64,000 nt of DNA. Source: Brevibacillus laterosporus LMG 15441 (GTDB lineage Bacteria; Bacillota; Bacilli; Brevibacillales; Brevibacillaceae). The position numbers were made by a program, and so were the translations under genes. The stretch lies in NCBI RefSeq assembly GCF_000219535.2, contig NZ_CP007806.1, forward strand, positions 5,042,501-5,106,500, given 5' to 3'. Positions 1 to 9,717 of the stretch are shown here, in pieces; within the stretch, counting starts at the first letter, position 1; every line of letters starts with the position of its first letter. The notes beneath the pieces were generated by a model, which did not search any database, was not told where the DNA came from, and saw only the letters and a program-made list of their open reading frames with translations.

Positions 1-2223
1 CAGATTATTGCTGAGGTGGAAAACTGGAATCGCTTCTTCATCTAATTTACTAGCTATTTTTCGTTCTACGATACGATCCAGCGTTTCGTCCTGCCCGTAT
101 TTCATCAGCAAAAACTCTTCCATCGACGTTGTAATCAGATGGCTGAACTTATCGGATAAAAAGTCTGAAATAGCACCGACGATATCTACTTCTGTTTCCT
201 TGATCCAGTGATCGGAGCGCTTCAGCAATTCAGCAGTGAAATCACGTATTAAATCATCTGTATCCTTTTCATCAATGGTGTTTGCTATAACCTTCGCAAT
301 ATCAGGTACGCTCACAATATTCCAGTAATACGTTTTATTTCCGGTACGATCCATCTCCTCCCCACCGTTGATGAGGATGTCACCGTTCTTTTCAAAAATT
401 TGGTTGAGCGTATTTAAAATCTCCGTAAATACACTGTAAATCCGATTGTTTTCATCACTTAATCGACGATATAGCTCCTCGTAGAACTCGATCATTTGCT
501 CTAGCTTTTCATGATCTGCAAGAAGCTGGTATTCAGTGATTTTTGCTTCCAAATAGCTATTTTTCTTCTTTTCCTTTGAGATAAAGGCACTGCGAGCATC
601 ACCTAGCTTCTCATTAGCTGTTTCGCGCGCTCCCTCAATTTCTCTTGGGAAGCTCTCCAGGTTTAGTTTTAAGCTCTCGATATAAGAGAGTATCATTTTA
701 AGCAAGGAAAAGCCCTTATCGGAATGAATCAGACTCGAAGCAAAAAACGGCCCTTGCTGTGCATGTAAAAATACTCTTGTAATCATTTCACCAAATGTAG
801 TGGTCAGCTCGCCTGGAAGCTGTTTTTTACATTTGATATATTCCTCTCTCGCTTTAGCCAGATAGCCCTGCTCCAGCTCATGATCGATACTTACGACCTG
901 TTGGCTAATGACATTGCTATAGCTGAGACGCTCACTATTTTCATAGCCTGGAATTGGTTCTGGAACACGCTCCTCAAATCTCTTGGAAATCGAGTCGATA
1001 TCGATGCTTAATTTGCGAGCAAATTTTTCTACATCCTCCTGTGTAGGAGCGGCGATAAACATATTCTCCATCTTTTTAAACAATCGGTATGCCAAATATG
1101 TAGTCATCTCTTCAATCGGCAGTACCGCAGACGAAGCACCTATGACGTTATATTGGTAGTTAGCCGCATATGCTTTTGGCATCTGATTAATGTTGGTACG
1201 AATATTACTAATATAATCATGAATCGCAAACTCTTCGCCCGACCGTTTTTCTTCACTTGCCATGAAGTTGGTAATATTCTCAGCCGTAACATTCATGCAG
1301 TAATCGTAGGCATTTTCTAATGCTTTACCCTCAAGATTTGTTGCCGAAATAAGGTGGCACAAATTGAATGGAGGCATTGGGGAAGAGACATGTAAGGCGT
1401 TGCCATATTGCTGCTTAAAGCGATCCATACGTTCGTCTGCATTCATCCAATAATCCAGCTCTTTTAACGCAGCATAACCATTTTTCATGATGTAATCGCG
1501 CGTATGCGAGCTGAGGCTTTTATTCGACAAGTTAACATCTGGTGTAAACAGATAGCCAAGCGAGTTAACCTTATCGACTCCTGCACTGCCAAATTCTCGT
1601 TCTAAAATACCGCGAACAATATAGGCAATATCCATGAAGCAGCCACTACCGGTTCCGCCTGAGATACCCGTTAAGATAAATACGATCAGCTTTTTATTGG
1701 TGCCCTCGGTAAGCATCTTAATCTTTTTCTCAAGGGTTTGGACGACCTGCGTAATTTTAGTAAATAACAGCAACCGCCCCGCCTGTCTAACTCCTGATGC
1801 TCCACTGATTCCATCTGTGATTGTCAGCTCAGGTGAAAGCCAATCCGTAATGTATGGTTCTAAAATGCTTCTATTCTGCAATACTCCGCCAATCTCCGGA
1901 TTAGAAAGCAACACAAATTCCGAAATAGGATCAAGCCCAATACCCTTGTAACGTTTGTTGCGATCATGCTCATTTGTTTCAAAGGCGACAAACTCAATAT
2001 TATCCGGTTTTTCCTTCCGTTTTTTCGATAAAGAATCCACCGGTAGCTTGAAACGTCTGTTTACCTGATATTTTAAACGGAGCAACGCATCAATCCCCGT
2101 TCCACCTAAACCAATAACAAGCATCGGGTTATCAATCGTATCTACACGAATCTTCTCACTTACGATTCCCCCGCCTAAAGATACATCCAACTGCTGAATA
2201 TGTTCTCTCACAACTGCTCTCAT
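1..2223 (-). CDS. Tubulin/FtsZ-like GTPase (Tubulin_2 type), 3' end outside window
   Basis: Reading from ATG at 2223 (AGGAGAGG ribosome site just upstream) gives an open frame that runs off the left edge, about 740 residues visible. An N-terminal glycine-rich loop GLGGTG lies near residue 36, and a GGTGSG signature near residue 190 is the tubulin/FtsZ nucleotide-binding loop. The rest is long, charged and helical. Large tubulin-like proteins encoded beside VWA proteins are a known FtsZ-superfamily branch predicted to act in membrane remodelling (Makarova and Koonin). Only 15 bases separate it from the upstream VWA gene, so the two are probably co-transcribed. GTPase activity and polymerisation are inferred, and the C-terminus is not visible. 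Confidence 0.8.
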   Translation of the reverse strand, partial: MRAVVREHIQQLDVSLGGGIVSEKIRVDTIDNPMLVIGLGGTGIDALLRLKYQVNRRFKLPVDSLSKKRKEKPDNIEFVAFETNEHDRNKRYKGIGLDPISEFVLLSNPEIGGVLQNRSILEPYITDWLSPELTITDGISGASGVRQAGRLLLFTKITQVVQTLEKKIKMLTEGTNKKLIVFILTGISGGTGSGCFMDIAYIVRGILEREFGSAGVDKVNSLGYLFTPDVNLSNKSLSSHTRDYIMKNGYAALKELDYWMNADERMDRFKQQYGNALHVSSPMPPFNLCHLISATNLEGKALENAYDYCMNVTAENITNFMASEEKRSGEEFAIHDYISNIRTNINQMPKAYAANYQYNVIGASSAVLPIEEMTTYLAYRLFKKMENMFIAAPTQEDVEKFARKLSIDIDSISKRFEERVPEPIPGYENSERLSYSNVISQQVVSIDHELEQGYLAKAREEYIKCKKQLPGELTTTFGEMITRVFLHAQQGPFFASSLIHSDKGFSLLKMILSYIESLKLNLESFPREIEGARETANEKLGDARSAFISKEKKKNSYLEAKITEYQLLADHEKLEQMIEFYEELYRRLSDENNRIYSVFTEILNTLNQIFEKNGDILINGGEEMDRTGNKTYYWNIVSVPDIAKVIANTIDEKDTDDLIRDFTAELLKRSDHWIKETEVDIVGAISDFLSDKFSHLITTSMEEFLLMKYGQDETLDRIVERKIASKLDEEAIPVFHLSNNL

Positions 2224-2238
2224 ATAATCGATCCTCTC

Positions 2239-4020
2239 CTAGATGATGTAGTCAATAAAGACTGATTTGTTTACACCAGAAAGGGATACCTTGATTCGAT
2301 CGTTCTTTTTTAATTCCCTTCCTTTACTTGCATCTAGTACTCTTCCAGCCTTTTCAATCTGACAATCAGATTTGTTTTGAATGATAAGCGTGTCATTTTT
2401 GCCTGGTAGAAAAATGATTTTGTCTGTCTCCTGAAACTCTGGGGCAAGCTGCAACAATTGATGCAATTTAACCTTTCCTTTAAAGGCATTTAGTTTTTTA
2501 TACTGTGGACTCGACTTTTCGCCTGTATCCTCATTGATAATTTCGATAGCCATTTGTCCCATAAATCCTTTGTTTGCCTTTTTCCACATGGACAGTACAT
2601 ATAACGCAATCGCAATAAGTAAAATCAGACCCGAAGTACCACCAATCGTCATGACCCACGGAAAAGGCTTTTCTTCTCCTGTTGGGGCAGTTGGAGGTTG
2701 CTGTGACCCCGTTGCCCCTGCATTTGCTGCATTCACAGTAACAGGCTGTGTTTCTCGATAAAAGCTGCTATCCTCTGCTTTCACCTTAATCTCGTATTGA
2801 TGGGAAGCTGGGATAGTAAAGGTTCCTGTAAATCCACTACCTGTATTCGTTAGTTCCATTTCACTTGTTTTGTTGTCTGTTACATCGTTCACGAGCAGCT
2901 TTGCCTTCATGCTTTTGTAAAGATCAGTGCTAGTCATTTTTTGTCCATTACTAACTAGTTCTGCTTTAATTTGGATATCATCGCCAGCTTTATATGTCTT
3001 AGCAGGGATCGGTTCCATTGCGAGCTGCACGTCATAGTTAAAGATCATGTTGATATCAATCTTATCCTTGGCTGCTCCTTTGACCTGTAGCTTCCAATCT
3101 CCCTGCTGGGGTTTTAGCATTTTAATCATGGAATATGCATTTGATTTCGAGAAATGAACCTGATTAGACGGAACCGGTACTGCCTTGCCAGATGGATCAA
3201 ACAGCTTTACCTGTACAGCATTCTTCGACATGATCGAAATATTTGCTTCCAATACATTGGTGTTAGGTATCGAGATTGTTACGTCCTGAAAGGCTCCGTT
3301 TGAAGTCATGCTTTTCACAGGAACAACCTTCAGCTTCAGATGATTAGCAAAAATCTCGCTTAGAATTTGGGGTAACTTGTCAGCCGTACTTGTTTCAAAG
3401 AACTTGCCATTCGTTTCTGTCGCGATCTGTTGCAAAGTTGTTCTGTTCAATTGTCCATCAGCATTAAGTCCTATCGTATAGATAGGGTACCCTTTGCTTT
3501 TGGCCATTTGTACCGCATCCTGCAATTTTTGATCAGACATCTGCTGCGTGCGATTGGAGTCCTTATTTAAAAAGTTGTTTCCATCTGCTAACAGCACAAC
3601 GATAGGAGAATGCGTCGGGTCATGTCCTGCATCTAAAATTTTTACTGCTTCATCGACCCCTACAGAAATATCTGTGTAAGCACCTTTTTGTAAGCTATCA
3701 ATAAAAGCTTTGATTTGCTGCTTATCTTGATCGGATTTAACCTCAATCAGTGCCTTTTCGCGCTCAATTTTATCCGTATATGCGATGACCCCGATCTTAT
3801 TCCCCTGAATAGAGGTCATATCCACAAACATTTTCATTGCTTCGTTACTTACTTTGTTTTTATCACTTTGGGTCATGGAATTGCTGACGTCTACAACCAA
3901 CACAGCGTCCATTTTATCTCCACCGGTCTGTGCAAAACCAAACGTGGCACCTGTGGTTAGAGAAGTCAACAGAAGTCCCACGCACAATATATGCTGAAAA
4001 AACCTCTTACATTGAAGCAT
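2239..4020 (-). CDS. Membrane-anchored VWA-domain protein, partner of the tubulin-like GTPase
   Basis: This 593-residue protein has a signal peptide (about residues 1-30) and then a von Willebrand A domain with an intact MIDAS: DVSNS at 44-48, a Thr near 116 in GAYTDIS, and an Asp near 146 in LLADGNN. A beta-rich region follows, then a transmembrane helix at about 455-478. The roughly 110-residue cytoplasmic tail ends in beta-strand-like sequence that could be an FHA-like fold (guess). The VWA domain should therefore be outside the cell and the tail inside, where it could contact the GTPase encoded 15 bases downstream. The ligand is unknown. Divergent from the plus-strand membrane genes that start at 4225. 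Confidence 0.85.
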   Translation of the reverse strand: MLQCKRFFQHILCVGLLLTSLTTGATFGFAQTGGDKMDAVLVVDVSNSMTQSDKNKVSNEAMKMFVDMTSIQGNKIGVIAYTDKIEREKALIEVKSDQDKQQIKAFIDSLQKGAYTDISVGVDEAVKILDAGHDPTHSPIVVLLADGNNFLNKDSNRTQQMSDQKLQDAVQMAKSKGYPIYTIGLNADGQLNRTTLQQIATETNGKFFETSTADKLPQILSEIFANHLKLKVVPVKSMTSNGAFQDVTISIPNTNVLEANISIMSKNAVQVKLFDPSGKAVPVPSNQVHFSKSNAYSMIKMLKPQQGDWKLQVKGAAKDKIDINMIFNYDVQLAMEPIPAKTYKAGDDIQIKAELVSNGQKMTSTDLYKSMKAKLLVNDVTDNKTSEMELTNTGSGFTGTFTIPASHQYEIKVKAEDSSFYRETQPVTVNAANAGATGSQQPPTAPTGEEKPFPWVMTIGGTSGLILLIAIALYVLSMWKKANKGFMGQMAIEIINEDTGEKSSPQYKKLNAFKGKVKLHQLLQLAPEFQETDKIIFLPGKNDTLIIQNKSDCQIEKAGRVLDASKGRELKKNDRIKVSLSGVNKSVFIDYII

Positions 4021-4217
4021 GCTATTGAACCTCCGCTACTTAATTTTTTTGTTAAAAATATCCATGTTTTTGAACAACTATTGCAAAGAATGTGACTATA
4101 TGACAAGATTACCACTATATTTTACAATTAAAAAGAGAAAAGCCATGTAACATCCATATAACGTTATACGGACGTATGTACTATTATGTTACATATTTCG
4201 ACATTGATATTTGGAGA
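4021..4217. promoter_or_regulatory. Divergent control region with nested inverted repeats
   Basis: The spacer separates the VWA/tubulin-like operon from the membrane-protein operon. ATGTAACAT (4145-4153) and ATGTTACAT (4186-4194) are perfect inverted repeats. Between them is a perfect 12-base palindrome, TATAACGTTATA (4157-4168). The region is AT-rich and must hold both promoters, but I cannot fix either start site. The nested symmetry suggests a shared operator. Confidence 0.4.
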
Positions 4218-4224
4218 ATGATAG

Positions 4225-4374
4225 ATGATAACTTATATCTTTTTAGCTATTTCTTTGGTACTACTGGGCTATCGTTTCACTCAACTATGGCTATTTAAAC
4301 GAAAAAGTAAAACAGAAGCTGAGATAGATCAGTATCTTCATGCGCTGTTAAATAACGAAGGTGAGCAAAAATGA
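4225..4374 (+). CDS. 49-residue single-pass membrane peptide
   Basis: ATG at 4225 follows a TTGGAG ribosome site by about 8 bases. The frame has 49 codons: a hydrophobic N-terminal helix (about residues 2-17), then a basic stretch (FKRKSK) and an acidic/polar tail. The stop overlaps the start of the next gene as ATGA, a typical translational-coupling arrangement, which is the main reason to believe it is real. An alternative ATG at 4218 would place the start too close to the ribosome site. Function unknown; presumably an accessory membrane component of the tubulin-like/VWA locus. Confidence 0.6.
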   Translation: MITYIFLAISLVLLGYRFTQLWLFKRKSKTEAEIDQYLHALLNNEGEQK

Positions 4375-5312
4375 AGACAAAAACTGGTGTTCAATTCAGA
4401 AAGACTGTCAAAACAACTCATGCCTTTGAACGTTTAAAATATTGTCCAAAATGTCATTCCTATTCTGTGCTGTGGGATACGGAATGCCCTTTTTGCGAAA
4501 AAAACGTAACACTCCTACCTATCCGCGCTGTCTCAGCAGCCACTACCAGACGACACGTTCAAATTCGCTTTCTTTGGATCGGTCTCTTTGTCTGTCTCGC
4601 AGCTATTTTTGCTGATACGACAATGAATTTGGTACTTGCGTGTAGTGGAGGCGTTCTTCTCTTTTTGCTCTTTTGGCTCATGCAGAAGCGGTATGGCTCC
4701 TACGAACAAAAGGTTCATTTTGAACAATTCATCAAAACAGAGCAGGAAAATATTAAAAATGCTCTCTATCAACAGCTAGAGGATATTGATGCTGATGTTA
4801 AGGCAAAAAAATATAAAGATGCCTATGAAAAAATCAGGGAAGTTGGCTACTTTATCGACTCTGATTTGGTAAAAATCCTCAAGGTCAAATATCTCAATCA
4901 CTTTGTACTTCGTAAGGACATGGAATTGGAGTTAGATACGCTGATCCCATCTGATTACAATTATCATTTTATTGCCTATCTTCATGAGGTACTAAAAGTC
5001 CAACCATGGTTAGTAAAACAAACTGTTGTAGATTATGTTATTTCAAATAAATCGTATATTCTTCAGGAAAGTAATGGTACGCAAATCCTCGGTCAGGTGG
5101 CAGGGGCATCTTTACGAGTACGAGCTCATATAGATCACTATCAGGATTTTATTATTGAGTTCATAGAATATTTACCTAAGGAGCGTTTGATTCGTTTAGC
5201 TAAAATGGTTAGTGCCCACCAAAATAGTCAGTGGGCCAAATTATATGAAGCTACCAAGAGACACGTGGATCAGCACTACTCGTTTGATCCCGATCTGAAA
5301 GGATTGCTATGA
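4371..5312 (+). CDS. Zinc-ribbon protein with two membrane helices
   Basis: This 313-residue protein starts with a four-cysteine zinc ribbon (C25, C28, C39, C42; CPKC and CPFC knuckles). Two closely spaced transmembrane helices follow (about 62-78 and 82-100), then a long soluble domain of about 210 residues that looks helical and charged. Both ends are predicted cytoplasmic. It overlaps the 49-codon peptide and the next gene by ATGA junctions, so the three form one operon. I do not recognise the family. Its place opposite a tubulin-like GTPase and a VWA protein suggests a membrane adaptor. Confidence 0.75.
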   Translation: MKTKTGVQFRKTVKTTHAFERLKYCPKCHSYSVLWDTECPFCEKNVTLLPIRAVSAATTRRHVQIRFLWIGLFVCLAAIFADTTMNLVLACSGGVLLFLLFWLMQKRYGSYEQKVHFEQFIKTEQENIKNALYQQLEDIDADVKAKKYKDAYEKIREVGYFIDSDLVKILKVKYLNHFVLRKDMELELDTLIPSDYNYHFIAYLHEVLKVQPWLVKQTVVDYVISNKSYILQESNGTQILGQVAGASLRVRAHIDHYQDFIIEFIEYLPKERLIRLAKMVSAHQNSQWAKLYEATKRHVDQHYSFDPDLKGLL

Positions 5313-5956
5313 AGAAATTTATTAGCAAACTACTCCCTGCCTATCAACGATCACTTTGGATACGAAATATCCTACTAATTTTATTCCTGTTGTCTTTAAT
5401 AGCCATGGGTGTCAAGATTAGATATAGCCTGAAAAAAATCAATTTATATGAAGAAGCCAAAAAGCACTACCAGGAAAGAAATCTGCTTGCGGCCGAAGAA
5501 AGCTTCGCGAAAGCACAAGCCATTACTACTATCAGCTATGGTGATGAGGCATGGAATAAGCCATTATCTGCATTGCGTTCCATTCGCCAACAGCTAGAAT
5601 CCATCTCTGAGCAGATTCATGCTACCGCAGGAGAGAATCAGGTAGGAGATATACTAGAGCTGTATACAACCTACCACACCTTTAAACAGCACGCTCAGCA
5701 AGAAGAACAGCTATTCGTCGATTTTTTCACACAAGTTTCTGAAGAGCATGCAATCGAAGCTACTTTAAAAAATTACTTTCTTGCAATGAAAAAGACCTAT
5801 ACTACATCTATGCAGGAAAACCTGACCCAGCAAAATTATCGTGATGAACGCTTTGTTCATTCTTTGGTCGCTATTCCAGATGAATTTTTTGGTGGGGAAA
5901 AACAGAAGAAGCAGGAACTCATTTCCCTTTTTCGTTCCTATGATCAAAAAAAATAA
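5309..5956 (+). CDS. Membrane-anchored helical protein, N-terminal part of a split gene
   Basis: This 215-residue frame has one transmembrane helix (about residues 18-36) and then a helical, TPR-like extracellular region. It overlaps the preceding gene by ATGA. It ends at a TAA immediately after a run of eight A (5946-5953). Removing one A joins it in frame to the next open frame, which continues the same kind of helical sequence. I read the two as one gene of about 610 codons, interrupted by a natural frameshift, transcriptional slippage or a sequence error. Confidence 0.65.
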   Translation: MKKFISKLLPAYQRSLWIRNILLILFLLSLIAMGVKIRYSLKKINLYEEAKKHYQERNLLAAEESFAKAQAITTISYGDEAWNKPLSALRSIRQQLESISEQIHATAGENQVGDILELYTTYHTFKQHAQQEEQLFVDFFTQVSEEHAIEATLKNYFLAMKKTYTTSMQENLTQQNYRDERFVHSLVAIPDEFFGGEKQKKQELISLFRSYDQKK

Positions 5957-7136
5957 TAGGGATGTAACAAACAGAAGTACCTTCGACCAGGTAATTCAAT
6001 CAGCCTCCAGAAGCTTACATGCCTATAAGCAAGTAGATATACAAGGTGATTGGTTACTTGCTTTACTAGAAAAGTATGCTAGCTCCCAGATCAAACGCTC
6101 GATTCGCAATAAGGACCTAGACACATTTATCATGCAGGCAAAGGCTTACCGTCAGATTAGTGACGTGCTGCCTGCTGATTCGGAGTCCATCAGCCTTCTT
6201 GATCAACATCTCGCCTCTCAGCTAAAGCAAGCGGAGCGTTACACAAAAGCAAACCAGTTTGAAAAGGCACGTGACCTGTATCAAAAGCTAAGCGATCTTC
6301 AGGATACATCCAAGCTCGTAACAGAATTAGAAGACCGCTGGATCAAGTATGATCCAATTCGCCTATTGAAAGAAAAATATCCAGATAAATCGTTTGGATT
6401 CGTCCTCACAGGAGAGAAGCGTTGGGGGTCTGTCGTTTATACAGCCGGTATTTCAGAGGAAGATCAACATCTTCATTTGGCAGCAAAAATGCCGGATGAT
6501 CATTCTGTTCTGTACTTAGAGGGATCTTTTCATACGGACACAAAGCTCAAAAATCTCAATATCTCAGATACATTGATTAGTAAAGAAACCCCCATCCTCA
6601 TTGTGGAAACAACGGGTAAAAACCGTCTCTCTACATACTATGGATTTGTTCCCGATTTATCCAAAAAAGATTGGGTGAAGCTATTTGAGGTAGAGGCAGA
6701 TGGATTTACAGTGGAAGGCACAGGCTCCGTCATTCTAGAAAATGCCGAGGGCAAAGGGGAAAAGGAAATAGCAGCCTTTAAGCTAGAGGATAATGGTCTT
6801 GTCTATGAGGAAAAGATAAGGGATTATCTATCACCGTCCCCCGAAACTGAGCCTGATGTAGATTCAGATACAGTAACAGATGAGAAAGCCGCGTCGGGAG
6901 CAGAAGAAACCACCCCACACGATAATGAACCAGCCTTTCCTTCCAAAAATGACGAGAGGGGAAATGGCTCGTCCGAGGATTCCATCAAGGTTTATGCAGG
7001 CCCAGGTGAAGAATATGGTGTAATTGGCCAGATTAAAAAGGGTAGCCCAATTGAGGGCATAGCTGATCAAAACGGTTGGTACCAAATCCAATTTAATGGA
7101 AATTCTGGCTGGGTTCGTTCTGACCCTTCACCGTAA
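5940..7136 (+). CDS. Helical protein with C-terminal SH3b domain, C-terminal part of a split gene
   Basis: Read from the ATG at 5940, this frame has 398 codons, but no ribosome site precedes that ATG and there is no signal peptide. Helical repeats occupy roughly the first 130 residues, a beta-rich domain follows, then a Pro/Glu/Ser-rich linker. A bacterial SH3 domain ends the protein (motif VYAGPGEEYGVIGQI and the closing GWV). SH3b domains normally bind cell wall outside the cell, so a cytoplasmic version makes little sense. Fusion to the upstream membrane-anchored frame through the A8 run resolves this. Confidence 0.65.
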   Translation: MIKKNNRDVTNRSTFDQVIQSASRSLHAYKQVDIQGDWLLALLEKYASSQIKRSIRNKDLDTFIMQAKAYRQISDVLPADSESISLLDQHLASQLKQAERYTKANQFEKARDLYQKLSDLQDTSKLVTELEDRWIKYDPIRLLKEKYPDKSFGFVLTGEKRWGSVVYTAGISEEDQHLHLAAKMPDDHSVLYLEGSFHTDTKLKNLNISDTLISKETPILIVETTGKNRLSTYYGFVPDLSKKDWVKLFEVEADGFTVEGTGSVILENAEGKGEKEIAAFKLEDNGLVYEEKIRDYLSPSPETEPDVDSDTVTDEKAASGAEETTPHDNEPAFPSKNDERGNGSSEDSIKVYAGPGEEYGVIGQIKKGSPIEGIADQNGWYQIQFNGNSGWVRSDPSP

Positions 7137-7180
7137 GCGAGTACCCATAGACAACAAAGCAATTTGAAGCCCTACTAACA

Positions 7181-7220
7181 AACAAGCTGGCAGAACTAAG
7201 ATTCCGCCAGCTTGTTTTTG
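7181..7220 (+). terminator. Terminator after the SH3b gene
   Basis: AACAAGCTGGC (7181-7191) pairs with GCCAGCTTGTT (7206-7216), followed by more T. It lies between convergent genes and may also serve the chemoreceptor. Confidence 0.8.
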
Positions 7221-7259
7221 TATCTACCTTTTTTGTTCCTACCTGTATAGATAAGGTTA

Positions 7260-8978
7260 TTAGTTTTGAATTTTAAATTGAGATAATAGCTTCTCAAGTT
7301 CCTTAACTGTCTCATTCATTTTCATAGAATGATTAGCCATTTCATTTGTAGAAGCCGATTGGTCTTGAATTGATTGTACCGTTTCATTTGTAGACCCGGC
7401 TACTTGGGTAGCAGTAGAAGATATTTCTGCTAACGACGCATTTATTTCTTCGGTTCCTGCTGACATTTCTTCGGTTGTTGCAGATACCTCTTGAATTTGA
7501 TACGTGATTTCATTTATTTCTTCCACAATAGTATTGAAGGCTTTTCCTGCCTCATTGGCTGTAATAATTCCTTGTTTTGCCTCTTGCTGTCCTTTCTCCA
7601 TGACATGAACAGCATCCTTCGAATCCTGCTGGATATAGGTAATCAAATGATTGATTTCACTTGCCGATTGCTTGGATTCCTCAGCTAGCTTTCTCACCTC
7701 GTCTGCAACTACAGAGAAACCTCTTCCAAATTCACCGGCACGCGCCGCCTCAATCGCCGCATTTAGCGCCAATAGATTTGTCTGTTCAGCAATATCGGTA
7801 ATAGACAACAAAGCTTTATCAATTTGCTGTGTATTTTCCAGCAAACGGCCTATAACTGCCGATGTTTCCTCTACAGAATTATGAATCGTATCCATTTGTG
7901 TAATGAATTGCTGCACTACCTGACTGCCCTCTCTCGCCTGTTCCACTGTAGTGATTGCTAATTCAGCAACAGTAGAAGAAGATTCGGCCACTCGCTGTAC
8001 TCCGGTCGACATTTCATCCATGGCCTTAGCACTTTCCTGAATACTTAACATTTGTCCTTGGACTTGTTGGTTCATTTCATCAATGGTAACTACAGCGTTA
8101 CTAGAGATAGCAGAAACATTTTGTGTTTCGTGTAGCATATTGTCTGTTGAAACCATTACGGTGTTTGTTGCTGCTTGAACTTTTCCCATCAACTGCTGAA
8201 GATTTTCTAGCATTTTATTGAAAGAGGAGACGATGCTTCCCATCTCATCTTTTGATTCATAGGAGGTGCGAATGGTTAAATCTCCTTGAGCTACTTGTTT
8301 CATATCTGCTTCTAGTAGATCAATAGGATGCTTAATCGATTTACTGATAATATAGCCTATCATACTAATAAAGATAACAACTAGTAAGGCTACAATACCA
8401 AACATAAGTATAGTAAAATTGGCCTCCTGATAATTTTCAGTTTGGATTTTATCTGCTTTTTCTTGCAAGTAGGTCAGTAATTTTTGAAGAGAAACAATGG
8501 CATCTGTTCGAGAAGGCTGAAGCTCGGCTAGGTAATACGTATACGCTTCTGCATTTTTATTTTGACTAGCCAATGAAATCGCTTTGCTTGTAAGTTCACG
8601 CAGATTGTTAAAGCTAGTACTAAATCCTTCGTATAATTCCTTTTCTTCCACTGGAATACGAGTGCTTTCCAATTTTTTGATTAAATCATCATTCTCTACG
8701 CGTAATTCCTTGATGATTTTATCAAGTTCGTTGTTCCTTTTTTCATCAGTGGTAATCATATATTCCACAACATTCATATGAACCCTAAAAAAATTCGATT
8801 CTAAATCTCCTAACCACTGAATAGGAAGTAAACAATCCTCATACATGCTTAAGGCAGCTTCGTCCCCTTTTTTTAATCCGTTGTACCCTAATGACGATAA
8901 AGCTACAAAAGATAAGATAGACGTTAGAATGATGAGTAATAATTTCGTTCTTATTTTTAAGTTTTGAAATATCCGCAT
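7260..8978 (-). CDS. Methyl-accepting chemotaxis protein
   Basis: Start ATG at 8978, chosen because AAGGAG lies 5-6 bases upstream; a start at 9029 has no such site. The 572-residue product has a transmembrane helix at about 10-30, a periplasmic-type four-helix sensor to about 185, a second helix at about 190-212, a HAMP domain, and a cytoplasmic signalling hairpin with the near-invariant [15 protein letters not shown] tip. It would relay ligand state to CheA/CheW. The ligand cannot be read from the sequence. It is monocistronic. Confidence 0.9.
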   Translation of the reverse strand: MRIFQNLKIRTKLLLIILTSILSFVALSSLGYNGLKKGDEAALSMYEDCLLPIQWLGDLESNFFRVHMNVVEYMITTDEKRNNELDKIIKELRVENDDLIKKLESTRIPVEEKELYEGFSTSFNNLRELTSKAISLASQNKNAEAYTYYLAELQPSRTDAIVSLQKLLTYLQEKADKIQTENYQEANFTILMFGIVALLVVIFISMIGYIISKSIKHPIDLLEADMKQVAQGDLTIRTSYESKDEMGSIVSSFNKMLENLQQLMGKVQAATNTVMVSTDNMLHETQNVSAISSNAVVTIDEMNQQVQGQMLSIQESAKAMDEMSTGVQRVAESSSTVAELAITTVEQAREGSQVVQQFITQMDTIHNSVEETSAVIGRLLENTQQIDKALLSITDIAEQTNLLALNAAIEAARAGEFGRGFSVVADEVRKLAEESKQSASEINHLITYIQQDSKDAVHVMEKGQQEAKQGIITANEAGKAFNTIVEEINEITYQIQEVSATTEEMSAGTEEINASLAEISSTATQVAGSTNETVQSIQDQSASTNEMANHSMKMNETVKELEKLLSQFKIQN

Positions 8979-9399
8979 GGGGTTCTCCTTATTTGTAGAA
9001 TTTTCTAATTGAATTATATAATGCTCCAAGCTGAAAACGATACTTATTTTGAAAAAAATGTTGGATTTTGTCGAAAAAAATCAAATTATGTCGATAAATA
9101 TATTTTTTATCGAAATATTAAGATTAGACATATAATAAGACACCTCTGTTCCATATTAAAATTGGAATACTGCCCAACCCTTCTCTTTTTATTATCGAAC
9201 TTTTTATACGAAACATTTATTCTATCCAACACTTCCTTACTGATTGAGGTTTATATATAGGCATAATGCATGTAAACCTAATAGCTTTTTTGCTATTAGG
9301 CCTATCTGTTATCATTCTTTATCTAATTGTCTGTCTTAGTATCACTAATGAGAGAGCGCTCGTCAGTATTTATCCATTTGTGGGTATGTTCGAATATTT
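8979..9399. other. Non-coding AT-rich region upstream of the chemoreceptor
   Basis: A TATAAT -10 candidate for the chemoreceptor lies at 9013-9018 (minus strand). An 8-base inverted repeat TCGATAAA/TTTATCGA occupies 9091-9113, with more TCGA motifs nearby. A hairpin CCTAATAGC-T6-GCTATTAGG spans 9277-9300. No convincing gene. Confidence 0.5.
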
Positions 9400-9717
9400 T
9401 CATGAATGCTTACGGTTTATCTTGCAATCTTTTAGTAGTAAAAAGTACCAATAAACAGTCTCAACTACTGCAATTGCTCCAAAGATTGCCCAAATTTCCC
9501 CTAACAAAAGCTTTCTAAAGAAAAATTCAATCTCATTACCATATCCCCTTGTCAATGCATGTAAAAAGAAAACAATTGGTGCTAGAACGGAGAAAATAAG
9601 CGTAACGGCTGAAAAAAGTGTATGCTTTTTCTTAATCATGCAAACAATTGTAAGAATGATAGTCATTAAAATGAATAGGTAATAAAGAATCCAAAACCAA
9701 AGTGGCATTGTTCCCAT
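9400..9717 (-). CDS. Small integral membrane protein
   Basis: This 105-residue product has about three hydrophobic helices (roughly 5-27, 35-55 and 72-95) and a short basic C-terminal tail. A GGAAGGGAG ribosome site precedes the ATG by about 8 bases. I do not recognise the family and neighbours give no clue. The reverse-strand hydrophobic frame at 9266-9454 has no ribosome site and is taken as its shadow. Confidence 0.6.
   Translation of the reverse strand: MGTMPLWFWILYYLFILMTIILTIVCMIKKKHTLFSAVTLIFSVLAPIVFFLHALTRGYGNEIEFFFRKLLLGEIWAIFGAIAVVETVYWYFLLLKDCKINRKHS

Noticed and set aside
9266-9454. Plus-strand 62-codon hydrophobic frame
   Set aside because: No ribosome site, antisense to the 9400-9717 gene, and it contains a hairpin at 9277-9300.
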